DNA of 64,000 bases from Aedes albopictus (taxonomy: Eukaryota; Arthropoda; Insecta; Diptera; Culicidae), in the NCBI RefSeq assembly GCF_035046485.1, contig NC_085137.1, forward strand, positions 133,118,703-133,182,702, in the 5' to 3' direction. Of this stretch, positions 1 to 10,744 are shown one piece after another; the stretch's first letter is position 1, and every line of letters starts with the position of its first letter. A program made the position numbers and the translations under genes. The notes beneath the pieces were generated by a model. That model searched no databases and was not told the origin of the DNA. It saw only the letters and a program-made list of their open reading frames with translations.

Positions 1-94
1 TAGGTTTTGTGATCTCATTAGTCGGTTTTGCTTACATCCTAATCAGTCTGTATTTGAATGTACTTTCAGTTGTGATGATTCAAAAACCGTCTAA

Positions 95-103
95 CTATAC
101 TGC
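95..103. repeat. 9-bp target-site duplication, left copy (FB element)
   Basis: CTATACTGC directly abuts the left TIR. The identical sequence abuts the right TIR at 6009-6017. Confidence 0.85.
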
Positions 104-329
104 GATTCTATAACATTCCCCAGAAAACCATTCCCCAGAAAACCAATCCCCAGAATTCCATTCCCCAGAATGTACCATTCCCCAGAAAACCATTTCCCAG
201 AAACCCATTCCCCAGAATGTACCATTCCCCAGAAATCCATTCCCCAGAATGTACCATTCCCCAGAATTCCATTCCCCAGAATTCCATTCCCCAGAATTCC
301 ATTCCCCAGAATGTACCATTCCCCAGAAA
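104..329 (+). repeat. Left TIR of FB element, tandem 13-mer array
   Basis: About 17 variants of the unit CCATTCCCCAGAA, with spacer variants ending AAA, AAT or ATGTA. The order of variants at the outer end matches the reverse complement of the right array. Short open frames on both strands here are artefacts of the repeat. Confidence 0.9.
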
Positions 330-479
330 AAAATAAAACTATTGCTTTAATTCTGAATGGTTTATATTAATAGCTAAAAATCAAATATTTGTTCGTAAAA
401 AATCACCGGAAGAAACATCCTGCCAAAAATTCTTATTTGACAAGAAAAACTTCGGAAATAAGCATGATTTGCCTTTACA

Positions 480-960
480 ATTTAGGCTATTGGTATGATT
501 ATTGGCATCGCAACTGCTTACTTTTTCAACATACATTTTTCCTTCTTTTCTGCATAGGCTGTTCTTTCGAATTGTACTTTTCAGTAAATTATCGGCATCA
601 AAACTTCTTACATTTTCTACGTAGTTTTTTCCTTCTTTTCTGCATAGGCTATTGTTTCAAGTTACACTATTCAGGTAATTATCGGCACCACAAGCACAGG
701 TGTTTAGAAATTTAGAAAAAATATGAAATAAATATAACAGCAATTTTAACACCGGTGGAGGCTGTAATGCCCATAATTTCCCGAAAAGTGCAATTCGAAA
801 GAACAGCCTATGCAAAAAAGAAGGGAGAATCTATGTTAAAAAAGTAAGCAGTTGCAATGCCGATAATTTCTTGAAAAGTGCAACTGGAAAGAACAGCCTA
901 TGCAAAAGAAGGGAAAATTTTTGATAAACATATAAGCAGTTGTAATGCCAACAATTCTTA
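480..960. repeat. Internal palindromic module 1 of FB element
   Basis: Plus-orientation units at 480-700 carry GCATAGGCTGTTCTTTCGAA, and inverted units at 767-960 carry its reverse complement. They meet around a centre near 745-765 that contains AACACCGGTGG. The same module recurs at 1300-1584 joined to 4816-4990, so the interior of the FB element contains two copies of a roughly 480-bp palindrome. Confidence 0.75.
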
Positions 961-1584
961 TAACGACTCAAACATTTTTTTTAACGAAGAAGGAAACGTA
1001 ACACTCTGATAATTGCCATCGTACATCGATTTAACGGTTTATTTGAAAATTTGAGAGTTGACCAACTGCCAATTCGCGGTGCTCGCATAGTTTTTGTTTG
1101 AGTTTGACGTTTGCTCACTACTGCCATCTAGTTGATGATTGGCCAAATTCATTCCTTTTAGAATTAAGCGAACCTATTTCCGAGACTAAAATTTAAATCG
1201 AAAAATGTTCGAAGTGTTACGTCTGTTTGTCTGTGGTGACATTGTTTTCCTTGCGGCATTCAAAAGCCCAACACTGTTCCTTTTTTTAAACAAGCTTTTT
1301 TTAGAATTTAGGCAATTGGTACAATTATTGGAATTATAACTGCTTTCATTTTCAACATAGACTTTTCCTTCTTTGCTGCATAGGCTGTTCTTTCGAATTG
1401 CACTTTTCAGGAAATTATCGGCATCACAACTGCTTACTTTTTCAACATAGATTTTCCTTTCTTTTCTACATAGGCTGTTCTTTCGAGTTACAATGTTTAG
1501 GCTAGTTACAATCGGCACCACAAGCACAGATGTTTAGAAATTTGAAAAAAAAAATATATAATAAATATAACAGCAATTTAACAC

Positions 1585-4500
1585 GGGGGTGGAAGCTCAG
1601 GTAAAATATTATCTCCTGGGCGCCCATTAAAAACACCACCCCCGGCGAAGACTGGCGCTCGAGCCTAGCTATTTAGCACTGTAGTTGGAGGAAATGCCAA
1701 TGCAGAACCCGTAGCTTCCGGGAAGGTAAGCCCAGCTCCCTGGGTTAGTGGGTTGGTGTCAGGCCCTGCGAGCCAGCCGTAAAAAAGACTAGCACCGGAA
1801 AATCAACAAGAGAAGAATGCGAACCGATACCAATGGCGACGACCACAGCGACGAAAAGGGACTTGCGATTGGAAGCTCGGTACGTGGAACTGCAGATCTC
1901 TCAACTTCATCGGGAGCACCCGCATACTCGCCGATATACTGAAGGACCGCGGGTTCGGAATCGTAGCGCTGCAGGAGGTGTGTTGGACAGGATCTATGGT
2001 GCGAACGTTTAGAGGTAATCATACCATCTACCAGAGTTGCGGCAACACACGTGAGCTGGGAACAGCTTTTATAGTGATGGGCGACATGCAGAGGCGCGTG
2101 ATCGGTTGGTGGCCGATCGACGAAAGAATGTGCAGGTTGAGAATCAAGGGCCGATTCTTCAACATTAGCATAATAAACGTGCACAGCCCTCACTCCGGAA
2201 GCACTGATGATGACAAAGACGCATTTTACGCGCAGCTCGAACGCGAGTACGACCGCTGCCCAAACCACGACGTCAAGATCATCATAGGGGATCTAAACGC
2301 TCAGGTAGGCCAGGAGGAGGAATTCAGACCGACGATTGGAAAGTTCAGCGCCCACCAGCTGACGAACGGAAATGGCCTACGCCTCATCGATTTCGCCGCC
2401 TCCAAGAACATGGCCATTCGTAGCACCTTCTTCCAGCACAGCCTCCCGTATCGTTACACCTGGAGATCACCACAACAAACGGAATCGCAAATCGACCACG
2501 TTCTGATTGATGGACGGCACTTCTCCGACATTATCGACGTCAGGACCTATCGTGGCGCTAATATCGACTCCGATCACTACCTGGTGATGGTTAAACTGCG
2601 CCCAAAACTCTCCGTTATTAACAACGTACATTACCGGCGGCCGCCCCGGTACGATCTAGAGTGACTGAAGCAACCGGATGTCGCCACCGCATACGCGCAG
2701 AATCTCGAGGCAGCGTTGCCGGACGAGGGTGTGCTCGATGTGGCCCCTCTAGAGGACTGCTGGAGTACAGTGAAAGCAGCCATCAACAACGCAGCCGAGA
2801 GCACAATCGGGTACGTAGAACGGAGTCGACGAAACGATTGGTTCGACGAGGAGTGCAGAGCGGTTCTGGAGGAGAAGGATGCAGCGCGGGCGGTAATGCT
2901 GCAGCATGGAACCCGACAGAATGTGGAGCGATACAGACAGAAGCGGAAGCAGCAGACCCGTCTCTTCCGGGAGAAAAAGCGCCGCCTGGAAGAAGCGGAG
3001 TGCGAGGAAATGGAACTGCTGTGCCGTTCACAGGAAACACGCAAGTTCTACCAGAAGCTCAACGCATCCCGCAAAGGCTACGTGCCGCAAGCCGAAATAT
3101 GCAGGGATAAGGAAGGGAGCCTCCTGACGGACAAACGTGAGGTGATCGAAAGGTGGAAGCAGCACTTCGACGAGCACCTGAATGGCGAAGAGAATGTAGG
3201 CACGGAGGACCAAGGCAGCGGAGGAAATGACTATGTTGGTGCAGCAGAGGACGGGAACGAACCAACTCCCACGCTGAGGGAAGTTAAGGATGCCATCCAC
3301 CAGCTCAAAAACAACAAAGCGGCTGGTAAGGACGGTATCGCAGCAGAACTCATCAAGATGGGCCCGGAAAAGTTGGCCACCTGTCTGCACCAGTTAGTAG
3401 TCAAGATCTGGGAAACCGAACAGCTACCGGAGGAGTGGAAGGAAGGGATAATCTGTCCCATCCACAAAAAAGGCGACAAGTTAATGTGTGAGAACTTTCG
3501 AGCGATCACCGTTTTGAATGCCGCCTACAAAGTGCTATCCCAGATCATCTTCCGTCGTCTTTCACCTAAAGTAAATGAGTTCGTGGGAAGTTACCAAGCC
3601 GGCTTCATCGACGGCCGGTCGACAACGGACCAGATCTTCACCGTACGGCAAATCCTCCAGAAATGCCGTGAATACCAGGTCCCAACGCACCACCTGTTAA
3701 TCGACTTCAAAGCGGCATACGACAGTATCGACCGCACAGAGCTATGGAAAATTATGGACGAGAACAGCTTTCCCGGGAAGCTGACTAGACTGATAAGAGC
3801 AACGATGGACGGTGTGCAGAACAGCGTAAGGATTTCGGGTGAGCTATCCAGTTCATTTGAATCTCGACGGGGACTACGACAAGGTGATGGACTTTCCTGC
3901 CTACTATTCAACATCGCCCTGGAAGGTGTTATGCGACGAGCCGGGCTCAACAGCCGGGGTACAATCTTCACGAAATCCAGCCAATTTGTCTGTTTTGCGG
4001 ATGACATGGATATTATTGCCAGAACATTTGGAACGGTGGCAGAACTGTACACCCGCCTGAAACGTGAAGCAGCAAAGGTCGGACTGGTGGTGAATGCGGC
4101 TAAGACAAAGTACATGCTGGTAGGTGGGACTGAGCGAGACAGGACAAGCCTTGGCAGCAATGTTACGATAGACGGGGACACTTTCGAGGTGGTAGAAGAA
4201 TTCGTCTACCTCGGTTCCTTGCTAACGGCTGACAATAACGTGAGCCGTGAAATACGAAGGCGCATCATCAGTGGAAGTCGTGCCTACTATGGGCTCCAGA
4301 AGAAACTGCGGTCAAAAAAGATTCACCCCCGCACCAAATGTACCATGTACAAGACGTTAATAAGACCGGTGGTTCTCTACGGACACGAGACATGGACGAT
4401 GCTCGAGGAGGACCTGCAAGCACTCGGAGTTTTCGAGCGACGGGTGCTAAGGACGATCTTCGGCGGTGTGCAGGAGAACGGTGTGTGGCGGAGAAGAATG

Positions 4501-4815
4501 AACCACGAGCTCGCTGCACTTTACGGCGAACCCAGCATCCAGAAGGTGGCCAAAGCTGGAAGGATACGGTGGGCAGGGCATGTTGCAAGAATGCCGGACA
4601 ACAACCCTGCAAAGCTGGTGTTTGCAACTGATCCGGTTGGCACAAGAAGGCGTGGAGCGCAGAGAGCACGATGGGCGGACCAGGTGGAGCGTGATCTGGC
4701 GAGTGTTGGGCGTGACCGAGGATGGAGAGCTGCAGCTGCAAATCGAGTATTATGGCGGCAAATTGTTGATTCAGTATTATCATGAATTTGATGTGAACTA
4801 AATAAATGAAATGAA
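1585..4815 (+). mobile_element. RTE-clade non-LTR retrotransposon (LINE)
   Basis: A 3.2-kb LINE flanked by a 12-bp target duplication, GCAATTTAACAC (1573-1584 and 4816-4827). It encodes an APE-type endonuclease followed by a reverse transcriptase and ends in the short A-rich tail AATAAATGAAATGAA, without a long poly(A); a short tandem 3' tail is usual for the RTE clade. The JAM1 family of Aedes is a precedent for RTE elements in mosquitoes. It is nearly full length but carries an in-frame stop, so this copy is probably not competent. A shorter relative on the minus strand lies at 62830-63930. Confidence 0.85.
1783..4785 (+). pseudogene. RTE LINE ORF (endonuclease-reverse transcriptase), broken by one TGA
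   Basis: One frame stays open from 1783 (after TAA at 1780) to TAA/TGA at 4785 except for an in-frame TGA at 2662-2664 between endonuclease and RT. The endonuclease begins near 1876 with GTWNCRSLN, continues with ALQEVCW near 1970, IIGDLNAQVG near 2285 and SDHYLVMVKL near 2570. The RT half (2665-4785) shows the fingers motif NNKAAGKDGIAAELIK near 3310, the palm motif DFKAAYDSIDR near 3706, RQGDGLSCLLFNIALE near 3880 and the catalytic FADDMD near 3996. The C-terminal domain has RWAGHVARMP, typical of RTE-type proteins. No clear in-frame ATG precedes the endonuclease; the first is at 1996 or so, inside the domain, so the start is unresolved. The stop may be a decayed arginine codon (CGA to TGA), an inference from the surrounding DLE-LKQPDV context. 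Confidence 0.85.
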
Positions 4816-4989
4816 GCAATTTAACACCGGTGGTTGTAATAATGCCCATAATTTCCTGAAAAGTGCAATTCGAAAGAACAGCCTATGTAGAAAAGAAGGG
4901 AGAATCTATGTTGAAAATGTAAGCAGTTATAACTTTAAAAAAATTACTAATTGCCTTAAATTTAAGAAGAATATTGTTTAAAAAGAAGG

Positions 4990-5829
4990 AACATTGTTGG
5001 GTTTTTGAATGCCAAAAGGAAAACAATGATACTTTTTCCCTTCTTCATTAAACATATTTAGAATTGTTGGCATTAAAACTGCTTATATGTTCACTTTTTC
5101 TATTCCATTCCATAGTATTGGAATAATGATGAAAGCCCTTCTCATACCGCATGAATGAAGAGCCTTTGAAGCGAATAATTAGGAACAGCCATTGGGATAG
5201 ATCCCTCCAACCGTTTGCAAAGAAAAACGTGGTCAGTTGAGTCTTCAGTATCTTGTACACTGAACAACATCAGAAGAATATGCGTTTTCTCTGTAAATTT
5301 TGCACATCACTTTTAAAACGTTATTCATCGTAAAACAAGTGCTGCACAATTTTCACAAATCTGTCAAAAACAAAACATTTTATAGCAACGCAACTAACAG
5401 TTTGTGAACTTTCAAGATAGGTTTAAATATCAACATGCAACTGTGTACAATGGTAATTAAACGTTTGAACCATTGTAGAATATTTTTATGGATATGTATG
5501 TATGTATACATTTTTACCTTAATTTGTTACATATACCGTACAAGAAATAGATATTTGCTCGTAATAACACTATAATGTTAAAATCCTTGCCTATAATACT
5601 TATGACACACATGTGATACAAGAATCACTGTACAATTGCGCTTGAAATGAGTGCCATACTGAAAATTCTCTCAGTTCAAGTCAGTCTTGTTAGAATTTTC
5701 TTGACACTGCGTACCGTTGTACAGGAATCATACTCGTATCACATGTCTGTCCGGGGTAAACATATCATTATGATCAACATTTTACTGTTTGTGTATCGAA
5801 TAAAACTTTTTAGCAGAGTATATTAAGCT
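4990..5829. other. FB element interior, non-coding
   Basis: AT-rich stretch between palindromic module 2 and the right TIR. No convincing ORF, RNA gene or transposase motif was seen on either strand. Confidence 0.5.
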
Positions 5830-6008
5830 TTTCTGGGGAATGGATTTCTGGGGAATGGTGCATTCTGGGGAATGGATTTCTGGGGAATGGATTTCTGGGA
5901 AATGGTACATTCTGGGGAATGGTACATTCTGGGAAATGGTTTTCTGGGGAATGGAATTCTGGGGATTGGTATTCTGGGGAATGGTTTTCTGGGGAATGTT
6001 ATAGAATC
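5830..6008 (-). repeat. Right TIR of FB element, tandem 13-mer array
   Basis: Array of TTCTGGGGAATGG-type units in inverted orientation to 104-329. The outermost ~70 bases are almost the exact reverse complement of the left end. Confidence 0.9.
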
Positions 6009-6512
6009 CTATACTGCAGGTTCCAAGAATCACCGCTCTCAGGATGCTGTTCATCTTGGAAAAATGATATGAGACTGGTAGTCGTAAAAAACACGTCTAA
6101 ATTGACTAGCAAAAGAGGAATAAAAATGTATTTATTCAAACTATTTATTTACATAAACTATTGGTAAGGCGTAGCTATTTGTCGCCTACTCGACTTCTCC
6201 TTCCCTCCTTCTCGACAAGATGACTCCGGCCAATTCATGAACTTTTGTAAGCTTAACGTTCAACAGAGGTTTAGTTATCATATCCGCAATCATATGTTCA
6301 GTTGCCAAATACTGCGTATCAATTACGTCATCCGGTTTGAGTTGCCGGATGAAATGATACAGCACAGACAAACAGACGTAACAGACGTAGGAGATTCATC
6401 AAAAACTTTGGCCTGTGTCTTTTTCAGGAGCACACTGCCACCTGTTGGTAGAACCGCGTGAGACCCTGTCGGCCATGATGGATTTCGATTTGACGTTTGT
6501 CTAACACGCACA

Positions 6513-6933
6513 CTGCCCCCACTCGCATAACAGTCCCATTTGCAAAAAGTATGAATTGAGAAAACGGCATTTGAAGTTTGAAAACTTGTTTCCATATAAA
6601 ACTTTGAAAAATCGCCAAAATTTGAAAAATATTTCGATCATCTCGAAACTTTCACAGATTGCTTTGCACATGAATATATAACTGTAAAAAATATTACAAT
6701 CATTACAAAGTTGTTCAGTTTTGTGTTACGTAACACAAAAATCCACGATGGGACTGTTATGCGGGTACTTTTGATATGGGACGCTCATAACTTGGTATTT
6801 TTTTCACACATTGACATAAAAATTCGTAATTTTTATTATTGTTTTTGGAAGTACATAAAAAATGACGACTATTCATAACGTTAACCCAAAAATGATGAAA
6901 AGTCAAATGGGACTGTTATGCGAGTGGGGGCAG
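6513..6933. mobile_element. MITE with 30-bp TIR and CACA target duplication
   Basis: The left end CTGCCCCCACTCGCATAACA is matched over about 30 bp by its reverse complement ending at 6933. CACA occurs directly outside both ends (6509-6512 and 6934-6937), suggesting a 4-bp duplication, though this is weak in CA-rich flanks. Degenerate internal copies of the GGGACTGTTATGCG motif lie near 6750. There is no coding capacity. Confidence 0.7.
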
Positions 6934-7407
6934 CACACTACTACACAAATCGCCTGTAATTTTCGTTTGCATCATTCAGCAACGTGTTCCTACACTAGCA
7001 AACGTCAAAGTGATCGAACGCTAGCGCCTCTGGTGAAAGGATCGCGGAAATCAAATGAAATTTGAATTTACTAAGTTGAAGCGAGGCAGGCCAAGTCCCG
7101 GTGTGGACGTAGAGCCAAACAGAAGAAGAAGAAGAAGAAGCTTGCAGGACATTTCTCCAAAATCATTGAAAAACAGATGGTCCGGTCTGACTGAACGCCG
7201 ACCATATAGCAATCCTCCAATGAGACTTACAAACTGGTGATTATCAGGCAACGCTACAGTATTCTCCTCCTTGCTGAATGTATCCGGAATCAAGGGGTAT
7301 TATCGAGGGTCAGGCATCTTGTAATCCAAAACGTGACGGTAGCTTTTATATACCCTCGTTGGTCCGGGTTACTCATTCCAAGAAAATGGCTGTTTCCTAA
7401 AGACATT

Positions 7408-8353
7408 GGCCCGTATGAATAAAAAGTAGTAATCTACAGTTTACTACATTTTTGTAGTAAATACTACAATTTTTGGTATGAATAAAAGTTAACAGAGCAT
7501 TAACTACACTACAAGTTTCGAACTTACTACTTTTGTGGAACATGTTTCACAATCGGTATGAATAAAAGTAGTATTTACTACAAGAAATTTGTAGTCTGCT
7601 CCTGAGGTTGCTACAAAGTCTGTGATGCGTCTGTCTGAAATCACAACCTCTTTTGGCGGTAATGATTTTTTTTTTATCAAAAAGAGTAATCTTCGAGAAT
7701 GTTCAGATGCAAGTTTCGACAGACATTAACTTCCGGAAACCGATACAAGCACCATCAAGTTCTAGCGACAAAAACGCTGCATTGCCACCGCGGTCTTGTG
7801 GGGATGGTTTTGACGCAATCTTCCCCAGATGGGGCGGCGTAATGATATTGCACTTGTAATGAATTTTATCGGAAAATAATGCCTTTTGCAGCGTTTTTTT
7901 ATGAACGTTTTGTTGATACTCCGTCAGTATTCTGAATGTGAGACCTGGGGTGCAGCGGCGACCGTGAGTACAAGCCATTACGCATTTGAGATAATTTTCT
8001 ACCCTGATGTGGTGCCCTCACGATCGCCGCGGCGCCGTGTACAACTAATGTGGAGTACCCTTTCAGTACTGTTATATATTAAATGAGAAAGCTGCTGCAA
8101 AAACCACTATTTTTCGACCGTAGTATGTTCTGGATTGTCTAATGGTGGTGGAATAGCAACCGAGAATCCACAATCAAAACAAAAACAAATAATGTAGTAA
8201 ATACTACATCGATATTTTCGAAAGTAATATTTATGTACTACAATGTTCGGAAAATGGTTTTATTCATACCAAAGCTACTACTTTGGAGTGGATCATATTT
8301 CAAAGTAGTAACTACAAAGCACGAGTAGTTACTACTTTTTTTTCATACGGACC
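7408..8353. mobile_element. 946-bp inverted-repeat element (GGYCCGTATGAA ends)
   Basis: The ends GGCCCGTATGAA and (reverse complement) GGTCCGTATGAA are flanked by ATT on both sides (7405-7407 and 8354-8356), a 3-bp duplication as in PIF/Harbinger-like elements. Subterminal regions repeat TAGTAGTAA/TTACTAC and GGTATGAATAAAA motifs in both orientations. There is no transposase. It interrupts the decayed copia sequence, whose domains continue on either side. Confidence 0.7.
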
Positions 8354-9811
8354 ATTACCTTGAAATTTGTTTAGGTTCTAAACAATGGAGGCATACCGTG
8401 AGGTCGCCATTCTCTGCTCATTTCATACAATTTATATTCGTAATTCTATTCTGAATCTCATGATTCAGTACTCATCTAACAGTCACAGGTGCGTCTGGTT
8501 CTTCATCAGTTTCAATTTTCGAATCCTCGGTTGGTGTTCCTTGACTGCAATTCAGAAAAGTATCCTCTTCTTCCAAAGAGAGCGGCATCATGTACTTCGA
8601 CGTTCATCTGTTTCTTTACGAGGTATCTCCATGTTCGAATCGTTCTCCGCAGTCGGTTTTAAATTTCTTATAACGGTTCACTTTCTTTAAGAAAAATCAC
8701 ATCCCAGCTGAGGTAAATTTTGTTGGTTTAGTATGAATTTGCATCAAATCTGGCTTACTCGCATACCAGGCCCAGCACGGGTTGGTGGTAGCATATTAGG
8801 AACTTATTCATGTATTCAACGATTTTGCCCAGTACTTGTAGTCAATGGATGCATCGAGTCACAGACAAACTTCAGTTCTTTCATCTCGCAATACCATTCT
8901 GCTGTGGGCTGTATGCGACCGTTTGCTGCGCTGTTATTCCTTTTTGATGGTATAATCTTCCCAATCGTCTGGATTTGTACTGTATTTGTACAGCAGGTTG
9001 CTTTCCATATCGGGTCTCCGCCATCAGGACGAATTCTTCAATCTTCGGGACCTCCGAGTTTTTCTCTAGAGATTATACGACACAGGAACGAGTGAAATCA
9101 TCAATCATAAAGTAGCGGGCTCTTCCTGGAGTGACGGTATTCATTGGACCGCAAACGTCAGTATGGAATCAGCTCAAGTTTCCTCGATGAGTGTGATCAA
9201 GCGTGCTTGGGGAAAGGTAGACGGGTCATCTTACGTTCCATACAATACTCGCAGTCGTGGTTCACGTTACCGTTACGAATCATGACATTGAATATAGTTT
9301 TAAGTATACTTCATGACAGCAGCAACAATCGGCTTGTGCTTCTTCGTTTGGAGGTGGTACAGTCCTGATTTCCTGACAGCGACAGTAGCGCTTCCGATTT
9401 GGGAGACAAATTTAGTACCTGGATGTCGGTGACGCCTCTTCCTCATACTGCACGTTGCAGGGTGACTCTCTCGAACGATTTTGGGTGGCGCATGCGGTGC
9501 TTCATGAACTCCACTCATACATCTCGTCCTAGCGCTTCGAAGACAGTCTTGGTCCACTTTACCATCCCAAAGCTGTAGATCAACAGGGGCACAGCAAACA
9601 TGTTTATCGCCTTCACCTTTTCGGCTGACAGAAAGATTCCTCAAAAACAGTTGACACGATTCAAGAACTTATACTGCAGCTGCTTCTTGATCGCTGTGTG
9701 GCAAATACCTCTATATTGCACGAAGCCGAGGCATTTGTACGCTTCGCCTCCAACCATTCCTATTTTTCTTCTGTTCGTTGACACGGAAACAGCTGGAATC
9801 CACTACTAATT

Positions 9812-10235
9812 TCAAACTCCATCCGGATGTCGTTGCTGAACACCGTCACAAGCAATTGATGCAGCCTCTGGTATTGGTCCCGTAAACAGCTTCAGGTCAT
9901 TCATAAAGAAGGTGTGGGTTATTCTTGTGCGTCTGCTCCCACTTTTCAGTTGATAGCTGCATTGATTGCGTTCTCTGCTCAGGGGCTTCATTGCAAGGCA
10001 GGACCATATCGGGATAAAGGTATCGCCTTGGAATATCCCCCTCCTAATGCTGAGAGTTCTGGACCGCAACACAGCTGTACCGTCGGTAATTTGTAGGGAC
10101 GTGCTGCACATTCCCATCGCGTTCTGAATTAGCCTGATAACGTTCACGTCTACCTTGCACAACTGCAGTATCTAAGAAGGTACGAGTGCAATACTGAGTC
10201 GTAGGTATGCTTTCTTATAGTCGATAAGGTAAGAC
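9812..10235 (-). pseudogene. Non-LTR reverse transcriptase fragment
   Basis: Minus-strand reading gives a palm fragment: KAYDSVLHSYL near 10210, NVIRLIQNAMGMC near 10150, RRGIFQGDTF near 10040 and ITHTFFMNDLKLF near 9910. The RRGIFQGD and FMNDLK motifs correspond to the QG and catalytic YxDD regions of a LINE reverse transcriptase. The catalytic box reads MNDL, so the first aspartate is replaced by asparagine. Frameshifts occur around 10165-10235. The clade could not be assigned. The upstream part is cut off by the hairpin at 10234-10480. Confidence 0.6.
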
Positions 10236-10480
10236 AATGTATTGTGCATTTCCCACCCCACTGGACCCCTTTCGCAGTTAGTATAAGTGTGGGATCGTGA
10301 ATAAAACTGCGATTTTGCATCGAATCGTGTCGGTGTCTTCTGCGCACTTATGCATTACAAAATGCTGAATAAGTGCGCAGAAGACACCGAAACGATTTGA
10401 TGCAAAATCGCAGTTTTATTCACGATCCTGCACTTAAACTAACTGCGAAAGGGGTCCAGTGGGGTGGGAAATGCGCAATA
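10234..10480. repeat. Near-perfect long hairpin, arms about 115 bp, loop 4 nt
   Basis: The left arm (10240-10356) pairs with the right arm (10361-10480) at roughly 94% by eye, around the loop ACAA. Blocks such as CACCCCACTGGACCCCTTTC, GAATAAAACTGCGATTTTGC and GTCTTCTGCGCACTTAT are fully complementary. A possible 6-bp direct repeat, GGTAAG, lies at 10228-10233 and 10481-10486. It could be a palindromic MITE or an inverted duplication; a transcript would fold into a long double-stranded RNA. Confidence 0.85.
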
Positions 10481-10578
10481 GGTAAGCTAGAACCTTTACG
10501 ATCATAGAAATACAGCCTTTTCAGTCCGCCCATAAAATAATTGGTTCAATGACTTTCAAACAACACTTGAATCAATTA

Positions 10579-10720
10579 GGGGATTCACTAAACAGTGCAA
10601 ACTGATTAAACTGATTAAACGTCGCAATCACCAAGGCAATCTTTGATTATTTCATTCGCAATTTCATGAAACATTTCAATAGTCAGATAATCATAGCTTA
10701 CGCAGTTTAGTGAATACCCC
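10579..10720. mobile_element. Small TA-target MITE (GGGGATTCACTAAAC ends)
   Basis: The left end GGGGATTCACTAAAC and right end GTTTAGTGAATACCCC are inverted copies, and TA flanks both (10577-10578 and 10721-10722). The right 20 bases are duplicated in tandem (10705-10724 and 10725-10744). Confidence 0.7.
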
Positions 10721-10744
10721 TAATGTTTAGTGAATACCCCTAAT

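Larger units (their letters stand above)
1240..5035. repeat. Internal palindromic module 2 of FB element, split by the LINE
   Basis: Sequence at 1240-1584 (ending ATAACAGCAATTTAACAC) is the inverted counterpart of 4816-5035. Both arms carry the GGCTGTTCTTTCGA unit and, further out, a block resembling CATTCAAAAGCCCAACACTG and its complement. The RTE LINE at 1585-4815 landed near the centre of symmetry. Confidence 0.75.
104..6008. mobile_element. Foldback (FB-like) DNA transposon with long repeat-built TIRs
   Basis: The outer ends are mirror images: GATTCTATAACATTCCCC starts at 104 and its reverse complement ends at 6008. Each terminal inverted repeat is about 180-225 bp and is built of tandem copies of a 13-bp-like unit, consensus CCATTCCCCAGAA. 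A perfect 9-bp direct repeat, CTATACTGC, flanks the element (95-103 and 6009-6017), so both ends are intact. Repeat-built long TIRs with a 9-bp duplication are the hallmark of Drosophila FB elements, which belong near the Mutator superfamily; membership here is inferred from structure. The interior holds palindromic modules and an inserted RTE LINE. No transposase is visible, so this is a non-autonomous copy. Without the LINE and its duplication it would be about 2.66 kb. The flanking DNA may be part of a copia LTR, because copia RNase H-like sequence begins at 6186. Confidence 0.85.
6186..9650 (-). pseudogene. Decayed Ty1/copia pol (integrase, RT, RNase H fragments)
   Basis: Read on the minus strand, recognisable copia domains follow in the right order but in shifted frames. 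Near 9230-9200 is a GAG-pre-integrase motif, CDYCMERKMTRLPFP. Near 9120-9075 is the integrase start TPGRARYFM..IDDFTR. Near 8930-8890 is AYSPQQNGIA, the integrase glutamate region. Near 7285-7220 is the RT/RNase H linker, with DNHQFVSLIGGLLY. At 6371-6220 is the RNase H end, with YHFIRQLKPDD and EHMIADMITKPL. Many stops and frameshifts show that it is old. Two inverted-repeat elements (6513-6933 and 7408-8353) interrupt it. The minus-strand DNA below 6186 looks like the purine-rich tract and LTR, and the FB element may sit inside that LTR. Confidence 0.75.

Noticed and set aside
108..370. Open frames rich in SGEW or SPE repeats
   Set aside because: They are translations of the 13-bp tandem TIR on both strands and have no independent coding evidence.
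1789..2268. Minus-strand open frame of 159 codons
   Set aside because: It is antisense to the LINE endonuclease, which has clear family motifs on the plus strand.
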